Both the position numbers and the translations under genes were made by a program. This document shows, piece by piece, positions 1 through 5,936 of a stretch of DNA of 7,717 bases. Position 1 is the stretch's first letter. Each line of letters starts with the position of its first letter. The notes below the pieces were generated by a model, which was not told the DNA's origin, did not search any database, and was given only the letters and a program-made list of their open reading frames with translations. Origin of the DNA: an uncultured Bacteroidota bacterium (GTDB taxonomy: Bacteria > Bacteroidota > Ignavibacteria > UBA10030 > UBA8401); assembly GCA_937920105.1 (NCBI GenBank), contig CALETH010000132.1, positions 1 to 7,717 on the forward strand, read 5' to 3'.

Positions 1-2544
1 ATAATACAGTGGTTTTAATGAATTGTGAGAGTCTAAAAGTTCGCTGTGTTGTTTTGGTTTTTCTTTATAAAATTCTTCGGAGAAAAAATTACTCGGAGAT
101 TTTTTTTCTCCAAAGGTTTCAATCACATACATTTCTTTTTTTGCTCGTGTTAAAGCAACGTAGAGTTTATTGAGAATATCTACATTTTTTTTAAACTGTT
201 CTTTATCATAAATAATTTTTAACGTTGGATGTTTTTCTGCAATTTTTTGATTGATTTTTAGCAGTTCTATCGTCTCATCATTTTCTTCTATAATAAATCC
301 CTTTCCTCGTTTTTGCATGATGTCTTCAAAAAGCGTAATCACAACCGAAAAATCTAATCCTTTTGATTTGTGAATGGTCATAATGGTTACAGCATTGTAT
401 TCTTTTGGGGTTGCAATATTCCATTCATTATTTCCATCGTCATTTTCATTGACAGAGGAAAGAAAATCTTTGAGATTGTTATTTCCATTTTCTTCAAAAT
501 TTTTTACACATTCTAAAAGTTTTACTAATGTTGCTTCTTCATTTTGAAAAACTGTAAAAAGTGAAAATGTTTTATAGATTTCCGAAAGTAAATCATACAA
601 CGGTAAATAACCAACGAGTGTATAAAGATGTTCAAAATATTTTTCCCATAATATTGGATATTTTTTTCGGAAGGTGAGATACAAATATTCATTTTCGTGA
701 TGTTTAGCAGAAAATATAATTTGATAAATTTCTTGTTTTGTAAAAGTAAAATTGAGAAGTGTTTCAAAAATTTTTCCGGTAATAAATGTTGCGAAGGAAA
801 GTGTATCGGTGGGGGAATCAAGAAATTGGAGTAACGCAATAATTTCTCCGGTAATTTTTCTTTTTCGCACATCTAAATTACTGTGAGAAATAAAGGGAAT
901 ATTTTCCTCATTCAACCATTCACTGATTTTTGTTACTTCATCATTTTTTGAAGTGAGTATGGCAATATCTCCATAGTGAAATCCACGCTGTGTGCAATCT
1001 TTTATAATAGAATAAATTTTTTGTTGTTCAGGATTTTCATTGGTTTCGGATTTTTCTAAAAGATGGACTTCAACAATTCCTTGCCATTTTTTATCCTCTT
1101 TTACTTGTTGGGAAAAGGTAGAAAGTCCGCTTGCTTGAGTTTCTTCAGAAAAATTTTGTTGCGGAATTCTTTGATGAAAAGTTTCTTTGGTAAATTCCAC
1201 AATTTTTTCATCACTACGAAAATTTATGGGGAGTTCTGTTTTTTCAAAATATGCTGATGGAAAAATATTTTCTTCGAGCAAATTTTTCATAATAGTCCAA
1301 TCTGCACCACGAAAACTGTAAATGGATTGTTTTGTATCTCCAACAATAAATAAACTTCCGTTGGTGGAAAGTGCATTTTCTAAAAGCGGATGGAGATTGC
1401 TCCATTGAATGGGATTGGTATCTTGAAATTCATCAATCATGTAATGAAAAATTGTATCTCCTAATTTAAAATACACTTCCGGTACAGTAACTTCATTGAG
1501 ATGTTGTGCCAACACTTGATTAACATCATCTAAAAATATTTGTGCATGTTGTTGTTTAAGATTTTCTAATGTTTGCGAAACAATATTATATGCTTGTATA
1601 TATGGTTGATAATAGGATGTTGCATAATAAAAAACATATTCTTGCACAGCGTTATTATACTCTTCTAACTCTTGCATTCCGATAGTTTTTTCAAATTCAT
1701 TTTTTGTTCCTGTAACTGTTTTATTTTTTATACTGCTTTCTAAAAGAGAAGACAAATTTCCCTGAAAAACCTTTTGTAACTCATTTTCTAAGTGATGATA
1801 AATTTTTAGATTTGATTTTTTTAGTACATCGTATAAAATTTTTGCTTTTTCTAGAACAGTTTTTTCACACTCCTGCAATTCTTTTTGGGAATGTGTTGAT
1901 GGTGGTTTAGTATAACGTCCGAGTTCTGTATAGAGTTTTTGAACTTCCGTAATTATTTTTTTGTAAGGATTCCAAAGATAGTTTCCTTGCTCTTGTGTGT
2001 TTTCTTCAATAAGTGTGATAAGTTTATTTATAAAGACAGCATTTTCTGTATTTTCTTTTACTGTGCGAAATAATTTAGAGAATGCTTTTTCAATAAGTGC
2101 AGTATTGTTGAGAAGGATTTCAAATTCTGAATGGAAACCAAATTCTACTGATGAAGATTTAAAAATGTTAGACATAAAACTATCCAACGTTTTAATCTGA
2201 AACTCTGAATAATGGGCAAAAATTTCATCTAATAAATGTTTGGATTTTTTTTGTATTTCTTCTGGTGAGAGAGCAACAATATTGCCAATTTCTGCAAGTA
2301 TATTTTTATCACCTAACGCTAATTTTTTCAAAAAAAATAAAACGCGCTGTTTCATTTCTATTGCTGCATAATTGGTGAAAGTCATCGCAACAATATTTTG
2401 TAATTTATTGTGTGGTATTTTTGAAGAAAGTAAAAATTGTATGTACCGTTGAGCGAGTGTGTAGGTTTTTCCTGAACCAGCGGAAGCGGAAATAATAGTG
2501 ATACGGGGAAATTGTAGTTTGCTATCAGGAAGAAGTGTGGACAT
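1..2544 (-). CDS. UvrD/RecB/AddA-like superfamily 1 DNA helicase, 3' end cut off by the window edge
   Basis: An ATP-dependent 3'-5' DNA translocase/helicase, probably acting in processing of double-strand breaks. I checked the frame codon by codon: it is open for 848 codons and leaves the window at base 1, so the C-terminus is missing. All core motifs are visible: Walker A SASAGSGKTY (residues 19-28, Lys26), motif Ia AMTFTN (53-58), TLDSF (119-123), Walker B DEFQDT (371-376), motif III VGDTKQSIYSFRGAD (401-415), motif IV NFRS (441-444), motif V TIHKSKGLDF (723-732) and motif VI YVALTRAK (795-802). The large insertions between motifs, the N-terminal ISASAGSGKT and the length beyond 848 residues fit the RecB/AddA-like branch better than plain UvrD or PcrA (about 720 residues). 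The ATG overlaps the stop of the upstream HAD gene (TAATG), which supports this start. Any C-terminal PD-(D/E)XK nuclease domain would lie outside the window. Family is certain; the AddA assignment is inference. Confidence 0.95.
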   Translation of the reverse strand, partial: MSTLLPDSKLQFPRITIISASAGSGKTYTLAQRYIQFLLSSKIPHNKLQNIVAMTFTNYAAIEMKQRVLFFLKKLALGDKNILAEIGNIVALSPEEIQKKSKHLLDEIFAHYSEFQIKTLDSFMSNIFKSSSVEFGFHSEFEILLNNTALIEKAFSKLFRTVKENTENAVFINKLITLIEENTQEQGNYLWNPYKKIITEVQKLYTELGRYTKPPSTHSQKELQECEKTVLEKAKILYDVLKKSNLKIYHHLENELQKVFQGNLSSLLESSIKNKTVTGTKNEFEKTIGMQELEEYNNAVQEYVFYYATSYYQPYIQAYNIVSQTLENLKQQHAQIFLDDVNQVLAQHLNEVTVPEVYFKLGDTIFHYMIDEFQDTNPIQWSNLHPLLENALSTNGSLFIVGDTKQSIYSFRGADWTIMKNLLEENIFPSAYFEKTELPINFRSDEKIVEFTKETFHQRIPQQNFSEETQASGLSTFSQQVKEDKKWQGIVEVHLLEKSETNENPEQQKIYSIIKDCTQRGFHYGDIAILTSKNDEVTKISEWLNEENIPFISHSNLDVRKRKITGEIIALLQFLDSPTDTLSFATFITGKIFETLLNFTFTKQEIYQIIFSAKHHENEYLYLTFRKKYPILWEKYFEHLYTLVGYLPLYDLLSEIYKTFSLFTVFQNEEATLVKLLECVKNFEENGNNNLKDFLSSVNENDDGNNEWNIATPKEYNAVTIMTIHKSKGLDFSVVITLFEDIMQKRGKGFIIEENDETIELLKINQKIAEKHPTLKIIYDKEQFKKNVDILNKLYVALTRAKKEMYVIETFGEKKSPSNFFSEEFYKEKPKQHSELLDSHNSLKPLYY

Positions 2545-2861
2545 TATTTATTTTGTGCTCTTAAAAATTGATTGATAGAACTATAACTTTTCTGTACTTG
2601 TACTTTTGATTTAAAATATTCACATTGGTCATCAATTAAAAAATCTGCTTTTGGAAAAATTTCACTAAATATTTTTGAGATATATGGAACGTTCCATTGT
2701 AGAGCAAATTTTTCAATATCACTGCGAGCAGAAAAAAGAGTAATATCATACTCTTCTAAAAGAAGAGGTATTTTTGAATGAATTGTGTAAGAACCATCTT
2801 CATTAAAAAGTAGTGCTGTATTATCAAGGTCAAGAAGAATGGAAGGTTTCTTTTTCTTCAT
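2544..2861 (-). CDS. small capless HAD-superfamily phosphatase-like protein (105 aa)
   Basis: A minimal HAD (haloacid dehalogenase-like) fold. Motif I is LLDLDNT, with nucleophile Asp11 and acid/base Asp13. Motif II is the strand ITLFSARS ending in Ser44. Lys71 in FPKADF is the likely motif III lysine. Motif IV is the acidic pair Asp77-Asp78 in FLIDDQ, for Mg2+. No cap domain fits between the motifs, so the substrate may be large, or the protein may resemble short capless HAD proteins such as those near sugar or polynucleotide phosphatases. The substrate cannot be read from the sequence. The start codon lies inside the preceding membrane-protein gene (32-base overlap); motif I begins only about 10 residues in and no later ATG would keep it, so this start is well supported although no Shine-Dalgarno site is visible. 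The stop overlaps the helicase ATG. A pyridoxal-phosphate phosphatase role, suggested by pdxA nearby, would be speculation. Confidence 0.85.
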   Translation of the reverse strand: MKKKKPSILLDLDNTALLFNEDGSYTIHSKIPLLLEEYDITLFSARSDIEKFALQWNVPYISKIFSEIFPKADFLIDDQCEYFKSKVQVQKSYSSINQFLRAQNK

Positions 2862-3444
2862 AGGATATTTTTTTGGGGATTGCGATAAAAGAAGAAAAGA
2901 TAGTTAATGTTATTACACCAATAAAAAAAATAGGTACTAAAATAATTTTTTCTTGTGATAGTTTTGTTACATAATATGTTGGGATTCCTCCGAGTATTAA
3001 ACTTCCGATAAATGCTATACCTTTTTTTTTAACGGAAAGTCCATAAAAGAAAAATAAACTATTTCGTAATCCTTCCAAGAAGGAAATATTTTTTTTATGG
3101 ATAGATAAATAAATTGCTACAATTCCCCAAATGATGGCATTCCATGATAAAAATAATATCCAATATATTTCTAAAGGTGAATTTAATTGATTGTTTAATA
3201 TCCTTGCTATTGTAACAAAAAAAAGCACCGCGCAGCATAAAATTGCAAATATTTTATGAGAAAACTCAATTGGATTTGAATTAGAAGATGGAAAATGTTT
3301 GTTTCGAAAAAACCACATTCCAAATGTTACTATTATAGTGATGATGAAACAAAAAATATTGATAATGAGATTTTGAGAAAAAAATACTATTACAAAAAAT
3401 AATACGAATGCAACTTTAAGTTCATCTTTTTCAAAAGATTTCAT
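2830..3444 (-). CDS. unrecognised multi-pass inner-membrane protein (204 aa)
   Basis: I do not recognise the family. The protein is very hydrophobic, with about five or six predicted membrane segments, roughly at residues 8-24, 26-46, 64-83, 92-115, 142-160 and 166-189. Short basic or polar loops separate them (for example RNKH 47-50, HKKN 116-119 and KKK 139-141), and the C-terminal tail is charged (KKISYEEKE). I see no catalytic motif, signature pair or repeated half. The ATG lies 3 bases after the pdxA stop, and the last 32 bases overlap the HAD-like gene in another frame, so the gene sits inside a compact operon and is probably translated with its neighbours. The long open frame, consistent hydrophobic pattern and operon position make it a real gene. 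A transporter, a scaffold or a membrane-anchored assembly factor are all possible. Confidence 0.8.
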   Translation of the reverse strand: MKSFEKDELKVAFVLFFVIVFFSQNLIINIFCFIITIIVTFGMWFFRNKHFPSSNSNPIEFSHKIFAILCCAVLFFVTIARILNNQLNSPLEIYWILFLSWNAIIWGIVAIYLSIHKKNISFLEGLRNSLFFFYGLSVKKKGIAFIGSLILGGIPTYYVTKLSQEKIILVPIFFIGVITLTIFSSFIAIPKKISYEEKETFHSS

Positions 3445-3447
3445 AGT

Positions 3448-4434
3448 TTATTTGTTTCTATTTTCAATAATCATTGTTGCAAATTTCAATGCTGCTATCA
3501 TACTGCTAGGATTTGCTTCATTTTTTCCTGCAATGTTAAATCCCGTTCCATGGTCTGGTGAAGTACGAAGAATTTTTAATCCGGCAGAATAATTTACACC
3601 TTCATAAAATCCACTCATCTTTAATGGAATAAGACCTTGGTCGTGATACATTGCTAATACAGCATCATATTTTTTGGGTGTGTAAGTAGCAAAAAATCCA
3701 TCTGCAGGAAATGGACCAACGGCATTAATATTTTTTTCTTGTGCTTTCTGAATTGCAGGAATAATAATTTCTTTTTCTTCATTTCCAATATTTCCATTTT
3801 CTCCTGCGTGAGGATTTACTCCTAACACGGCAATTTTTGGATTTTCTATTGCAAAATCTTTTTTTAAAGAAGTATGGAGAGTTTCTAATTTTTCCAAAAT
3901 ACGATTTGTTGATAATGTTTCGCACACATTGCGGAGTGGAACGTGAACCGTTGCAAGTCCGACACGAAGCGTAGAAGAAGCCAACATCATTATTACTTTT
4001 TCGGAGCGGCTTAACATTGCAAGCATTTCTGTTTGTCCGGGAAAATTATATCCTGCAAGTTTCATCGCTTCTTTAGAAACCGGTGCTGTTACCATTGCTT
4101 CCACAGAATTTTCTAAACAGAGTTTGGCTGATTTTTCTAATGCTAATCCAGCACATACTCCGGAATCTGGTGCAATTTTTCCTATTTGAATATTTTTTTC
4201 TGTTGCATTGTGAACATTGATTACCGGAATTGTTGAAGAAAATGATTTTGGTATTTTTTCAATTTCTTCAAATTGTAATTTGAGATTAAATTTTTTTGCA
4301 TAAAATTGAAAAATTGGTAGTGAGCCAATAAGAATGGGTTGAATATTTTTTTTAATGGACGAAATGCTTTTAAGAATTACTTCCGGACCAATTCCGTTAA
4401 AATCTCCAATAGTAATAGCAATGCAATGTTTCAT
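3448..4434 (-). CDS. pdxA: 4-hydroxythreonine-4-phosphate dehydrogenase (PdxA)
   Basis: A cytoplasmic NAD-dependent enzyme of the DXP-dependent vitamin B6 pathway. It oxidises 4-phosphohydroxy-L-threonine; the product decarboxylates to 3-amino-1-hydroxyacetone phosphate, which PdxJ uses to make pyridoxine 5'-phosphate. At 328 residues it is the usual family length. Visible marks are GDFNGIGPEV (10-19, usual form GDPAGIGPE), VTAPVSKEAM (115-124), GQTE (133-136), ATVHVPLRNV (161-170), GVNPHAGENG (205-214), GPFPADGFF (240-248), AMYHDQGLIPLK (261-272) and TSPDHGTGFNIAGK (291-304). His164, His209 and His264 match the three metal-ligand histidines of the E. coli enzyme with a two-residue offset. 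The usual GHTE reads GQTE here (Gln134), a change at a substrate-contact position. The ATG overlaps the stop of the GWxTD gene (TAATG) and has a GGAG site 5 bases upstream. The family is certain; use on another 4-phospho-hydroxy acid (PdxA2 type) cannot be fully excluded. Confidence 0.96.
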   Translation of the reverse strand: MKHCIAITIGDFNGIGPEVILKSISSIKKNIQPILIGSLPIFQFYAKKFNLKLQFEEIEKIPKSFSSTIPVINVHNATEKNIQIGKIAPDSGVCAGLALEKSAKLCLENSVEAMVTAPVSKEAMKLAGYNFPGQTEMLAMLSRSEKVIMMLASSTLRVGLATVHVPLRNVCETLSTNRILEKLETLHTSLKKDFAIENPKIAVLGVNPHAGENGNIGNEEKEIIIPAIQKAQEKNINAVGPFPADGFFATYTPKKYDAVLAMYHDQGLIPLKMSGFYEGVNYSAGLKILRTSPDHGTGFNIAGKNEANPSSMIAALKFATMIIENRNK

Positions 4435-5708
4435 TAACGCTCCGATGAAATAAGTTTGTAATTTCCTTGCCGAGTTTTATCTTCAAAAATAAATTGTTTT
4501 TTTAATGTTTGATAATCCCAAATTTCTTGCGGTACATTTTCTGTTGATAAAATTCGTTGTGTAGAAGTTGGTTTTCCATAGAGAATGTAAATTTTTCCTC
4601 TATCCGTGTATGCACCATTTTCTTCTTGCAATGTTTGAAATGTTACGTACGCATAATCTACTCGTCGAAAATATTCTGCCATGCGTTCATTATAAGCAGT
4701 TTTTGGAGTTGGGTCTTGCTGTTTCCAAAAATCTTCAAAAGATTTTTTGCGGATTTTTTCGTTTCCTTTTTGTAGTGCAGAAAAAGTAGAATCCGATGTA
4801 ATATATTTCATTGCAGAAATTGCAAAATCTACATTAAAAAGAGAAACGGGTTTATCAAACCAATACACAGAAAAATTTTTCTTGATAATTTTTTCTTGAG
4901 AATATAAAAGCAATTCATAATCGCCTTCTTCTAATTGTTCTGTTGGAAGAGAAAAATATATAAGAGTATTTTGATTATCTGATTTTGCTTTATAAGATAT
5001 ATTTGTACTATCATTTTCAGAAAGTCCTAGTGTTGTATTAGAAATTATAGATATTTTTTCGAGACTATCTTGTAAAATTATTTTTTGTTCTTTTTTTATT
5101 TCGTAACGAAGTTGCGATGAAATATTTTTTGTGATAAAAAGTATTCCAGTAGATTTTCCAAACACTGCCTTTCCATTTTTATTGAGTAATTCAAACGATG
5201 TTGGATTTTTTTCTATTGGTTCAACAAAAAGAAGGGAAGAATTTTCTAAAGTATTATTGAACGAAGGAACAATTATAGAAAATTCTTGTAATGGAATTTT
5301 TCGTTCAGATTGTTTGTTTTCTATGGAAGGAATAACATTATATTTTCCAAATGGTAAAATAAATGAACACGATGTTTGGTAATATTGTTTTTGTAAATCG
5401 AAAATAGTATTAGTTTCAGTTTGTAGCGTTGTTTGGAAAATTTTTCTTGTAACGGAATTTTTTAGTGAATCTAAAATTTCAAAAGAAAACTCAATATCTG
5501 TAGAATATGTTTTTCCATCACGAACAAAAACAAATGCATCGTATCGAATTCTATAGGAAATATCAACACGAGTTTTTTGAGAATCTTCTCTGAAAAAATT
5601 GTATTCAAAATTTGTAGTTTTGGTAGGAAGTGATTTTCGTTCACTTTTTTCTTGAGAAAAAGTGAGTAAGGGAAGAAAAAGGAATAATAGATAAAGATGA
5701 TATATCAT
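4434..5708 (-). CDS. secreted GWxTD-domain protein (424 aa)
   Basis: First gene of the leftward operon. Residues 1-18 form a signal peptide (hydrophobic LYLLFLFLPLLTF, likely cleaved near SQ at 18-19) with no lipobox cysteine, so the product is probably exported to the periplasm. Residues 35-285 are beta-rich with no motif I recognise. Residues about 290-424 match the GWxTD domain, a family of unknown function found mainly in Bacteroidota, Ignavibacteria and related phyla: KRxFEDFWKQQDPTP-like segment (321-335), FRRVDYAY (347-354), TDRGKIYILYGKP (368-380), EIWDYQ (395-400), FIFED (406-410) and GNYKLI (415-420). The naming motif is degenerate: GAYTD (365-369) instead of GWxTD, with Ala for Trp. 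The ATG is the first good start before the signal peptide; no Shine-Dalgarno site is seen. Its stop overlaps the pdxA start, suggesting translational coupling. The molecular role is unknown. Confidence 0.88.
   Translation of the reverse strand: MIYHLYLLFLFLPLLTFSQEKSERKSLPTKTTNFEYNFFREDSQKTRVDISYRIRYDAFVFVRDGKTYSTDIEFSFEILDSLKNSVTRKIFQTTLQTETNTIFDLQKQYYQTSCSFILPFGKYNVIPSIENKQSERKIPLQEFSIIVPSFNNTLENSSLLFVEPIEKNPTSFELLNKNGKAVFGKSTGILFITKNISSQLRYEIKKEQKIILQDSLEKISIISNTTLGLSENDSTNISYKAKSDNQNTLIYFSLPTEQLEEGDYELLLYSQEKIIKKNFSVYWFDKPVSLFNVDFAISAMKYITSDSTFSALQKGNEKIRKKSFEDFWKQQDPTPKTAYNERMAEYFRRVDYAYVTFQTLQEENGAYTDRGKIYILYGKPTSTQRILSTENVPQEIWDYQTLKKQFIFEDKTRQGNYKLISSER
4440..4443 (-). promoter_or_regulatory. 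ribosome binding site of pdxA
   Basis: GGAG on the minus strand, 5 bases before the pdxA ATG and inside the last codons of the upstream GWxTD gene. It is one of only two clear Shine-Dalgarno-like sites in the window and supports the start at 4434. It also implies that pdxA can be initiated by ribosomes binding within the end of the preceding gene, beside the TAATG overlap. Confidence 0.5.
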
Positions 5709-5730
5709 AAATATTTGTGGTCATTTTCAC

Positions 5731-5763
5731 AACCCTGCCAGAGTTTAAAACTCTGGCAGGGTT
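5731..5763. repeat. perfect palindrome, 15-bp arms, in the divergent spacer
   Basis: Arms AACCCTGCCAGAGTT and AACTCTGGCAGGGTT are exact reverse complements around a 3-base centre (TAA), 33 bases in all. The GC content is far above that of the surrounding spacer. It ends 23 bases before the start codon of the leftward GWxTD gene and so would fold in that operon's leader RNA. There is no clean T-run directly after it on either strand, and it precedes two divergent gene starts, so it is a poor fit for an ordinary terminator. Similar GGGTT-type palindromes are, from memory, common intergenic dispersed repeats in Bacteroidota genomes. A dispersed REP-like element is therefore my preferred reading; an operator for a dimeric regulator or a leader attenuator are alternatives. 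Confidence 0.85.
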
Positions 5764-5789
5764 TGTAGTTTGGTGTTTTTAAAACTTGA

Positions 5790-5797
5790 CAAATCTA
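5790..5797 (-). promoter_or_regulatory. candidate Bacteroidota-type -7 element for the leftward operon
   Basis: On the minus strand this reads TAGATTTG, an exact fit to the TAnnTTTG element of Bacteroidota primary-sigma promoters. A TTTG lies 14 bases further upstream, which is shorter than the usual spacing of about 19-21 to the -33 element, so the match is only partial. Transcription would begin near 5783 and give a leader of roughly 75 bases that contains the whole palindrome. The position, upstream of the first gene of a tight operon, is right; the assignment is tentative. Confidence 0.35.
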
Positions 5798-5846
5798 AAA
5801 ACTAATGTACACAAATTTTTACACAGATAAAAAATATTCTTTTTGT

Positions 5847-5875
5847 TTGATTTTTTGAAATAAAAATGGTAGAAT
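5847..5875 (+). promoter_or_regulatory. candidate sigma70-like promoter for the lipoprotein gene
   Basis: TTGATT (5847-5852) and TAGAAT (5870-5875) are separated by 17 bases. The -10 matches TATAAT at 5 of 6 positions and the -35 matches TTGACA at 4 of 6. Transcription would start near 5882, about 55 bases before the lipoprotein ATG. The spacer is very AT-rich, so chance matches are likely. A second, weaker possibility is TTGACA (5786-5791) with TACACA (5808-5813). Confidence 0.4.
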
Positions 5876-5927
5876 TTCATTATCACTTCCTTAAAAAATA
5901 ATTCCATTATTATTCACATTTATTTAT

Positions 5928-5931
5928 GAGG
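5928..5931 (+). promoter_or_regulatory. ribosome binding site of the lipoprotein gene
   Basis: GAGG, 5 bases before the ATG at 5937, a good Shine-Dalgarno distance. It fixes the start codon directly in front of the lipoprotein signal peptide. The G at 5928 is also the last base of an out-of-frame ATG (5926-5928), which opens a four-codon frame ending across the true start. Confidence 0.5.
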
Positions 5932-5936
5932 TTTTT

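Noticed and set aside
525..872. 115-codon open frame on the minus strand
   Set aside because: It lies wholly inside the helicase gene in another frame. The helicase frame carries conserved motifs on both sides; this one has no recognisable motif and a low-complexity composition.
1063..2200. Short plus-strand frames (1063-1257 and 1997-2200) opposite the helicase
   Set aside because: The helicase frame is unbroken across both and has Walker B and motif III here; the antisense frames have no support.
4557..4789. Two overlapping plus-strand frames opposite the GWxTD domain
   Set aside because: They are antisense shadows of the most conserved part of the GWxTD gene, with Cys/Phe-rich nonsense composition.
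5131..5382. 83-codon plus-strand frame opposite the middle of the GWxTD gene
   Set aside because: It is antisense to a real gene, with no promoter, ribosome site or family match.
5786..5813. TTGACA with TACACA as main promoter of the lipoprotein gene
   Set aside because: The -35 is perfect, but the -10 matches at only 3 of 6 positions with 16-base spacing; the pair at 5847-5875 is better and closer.
5709..5936. Riboswitch or small RNA in the divergent spacer
   Set aside because: Apart from the palindrome and promoter-like sites, the spacer is low-complexity AT with no multi-stem structure or known riboswitch core that I can see.
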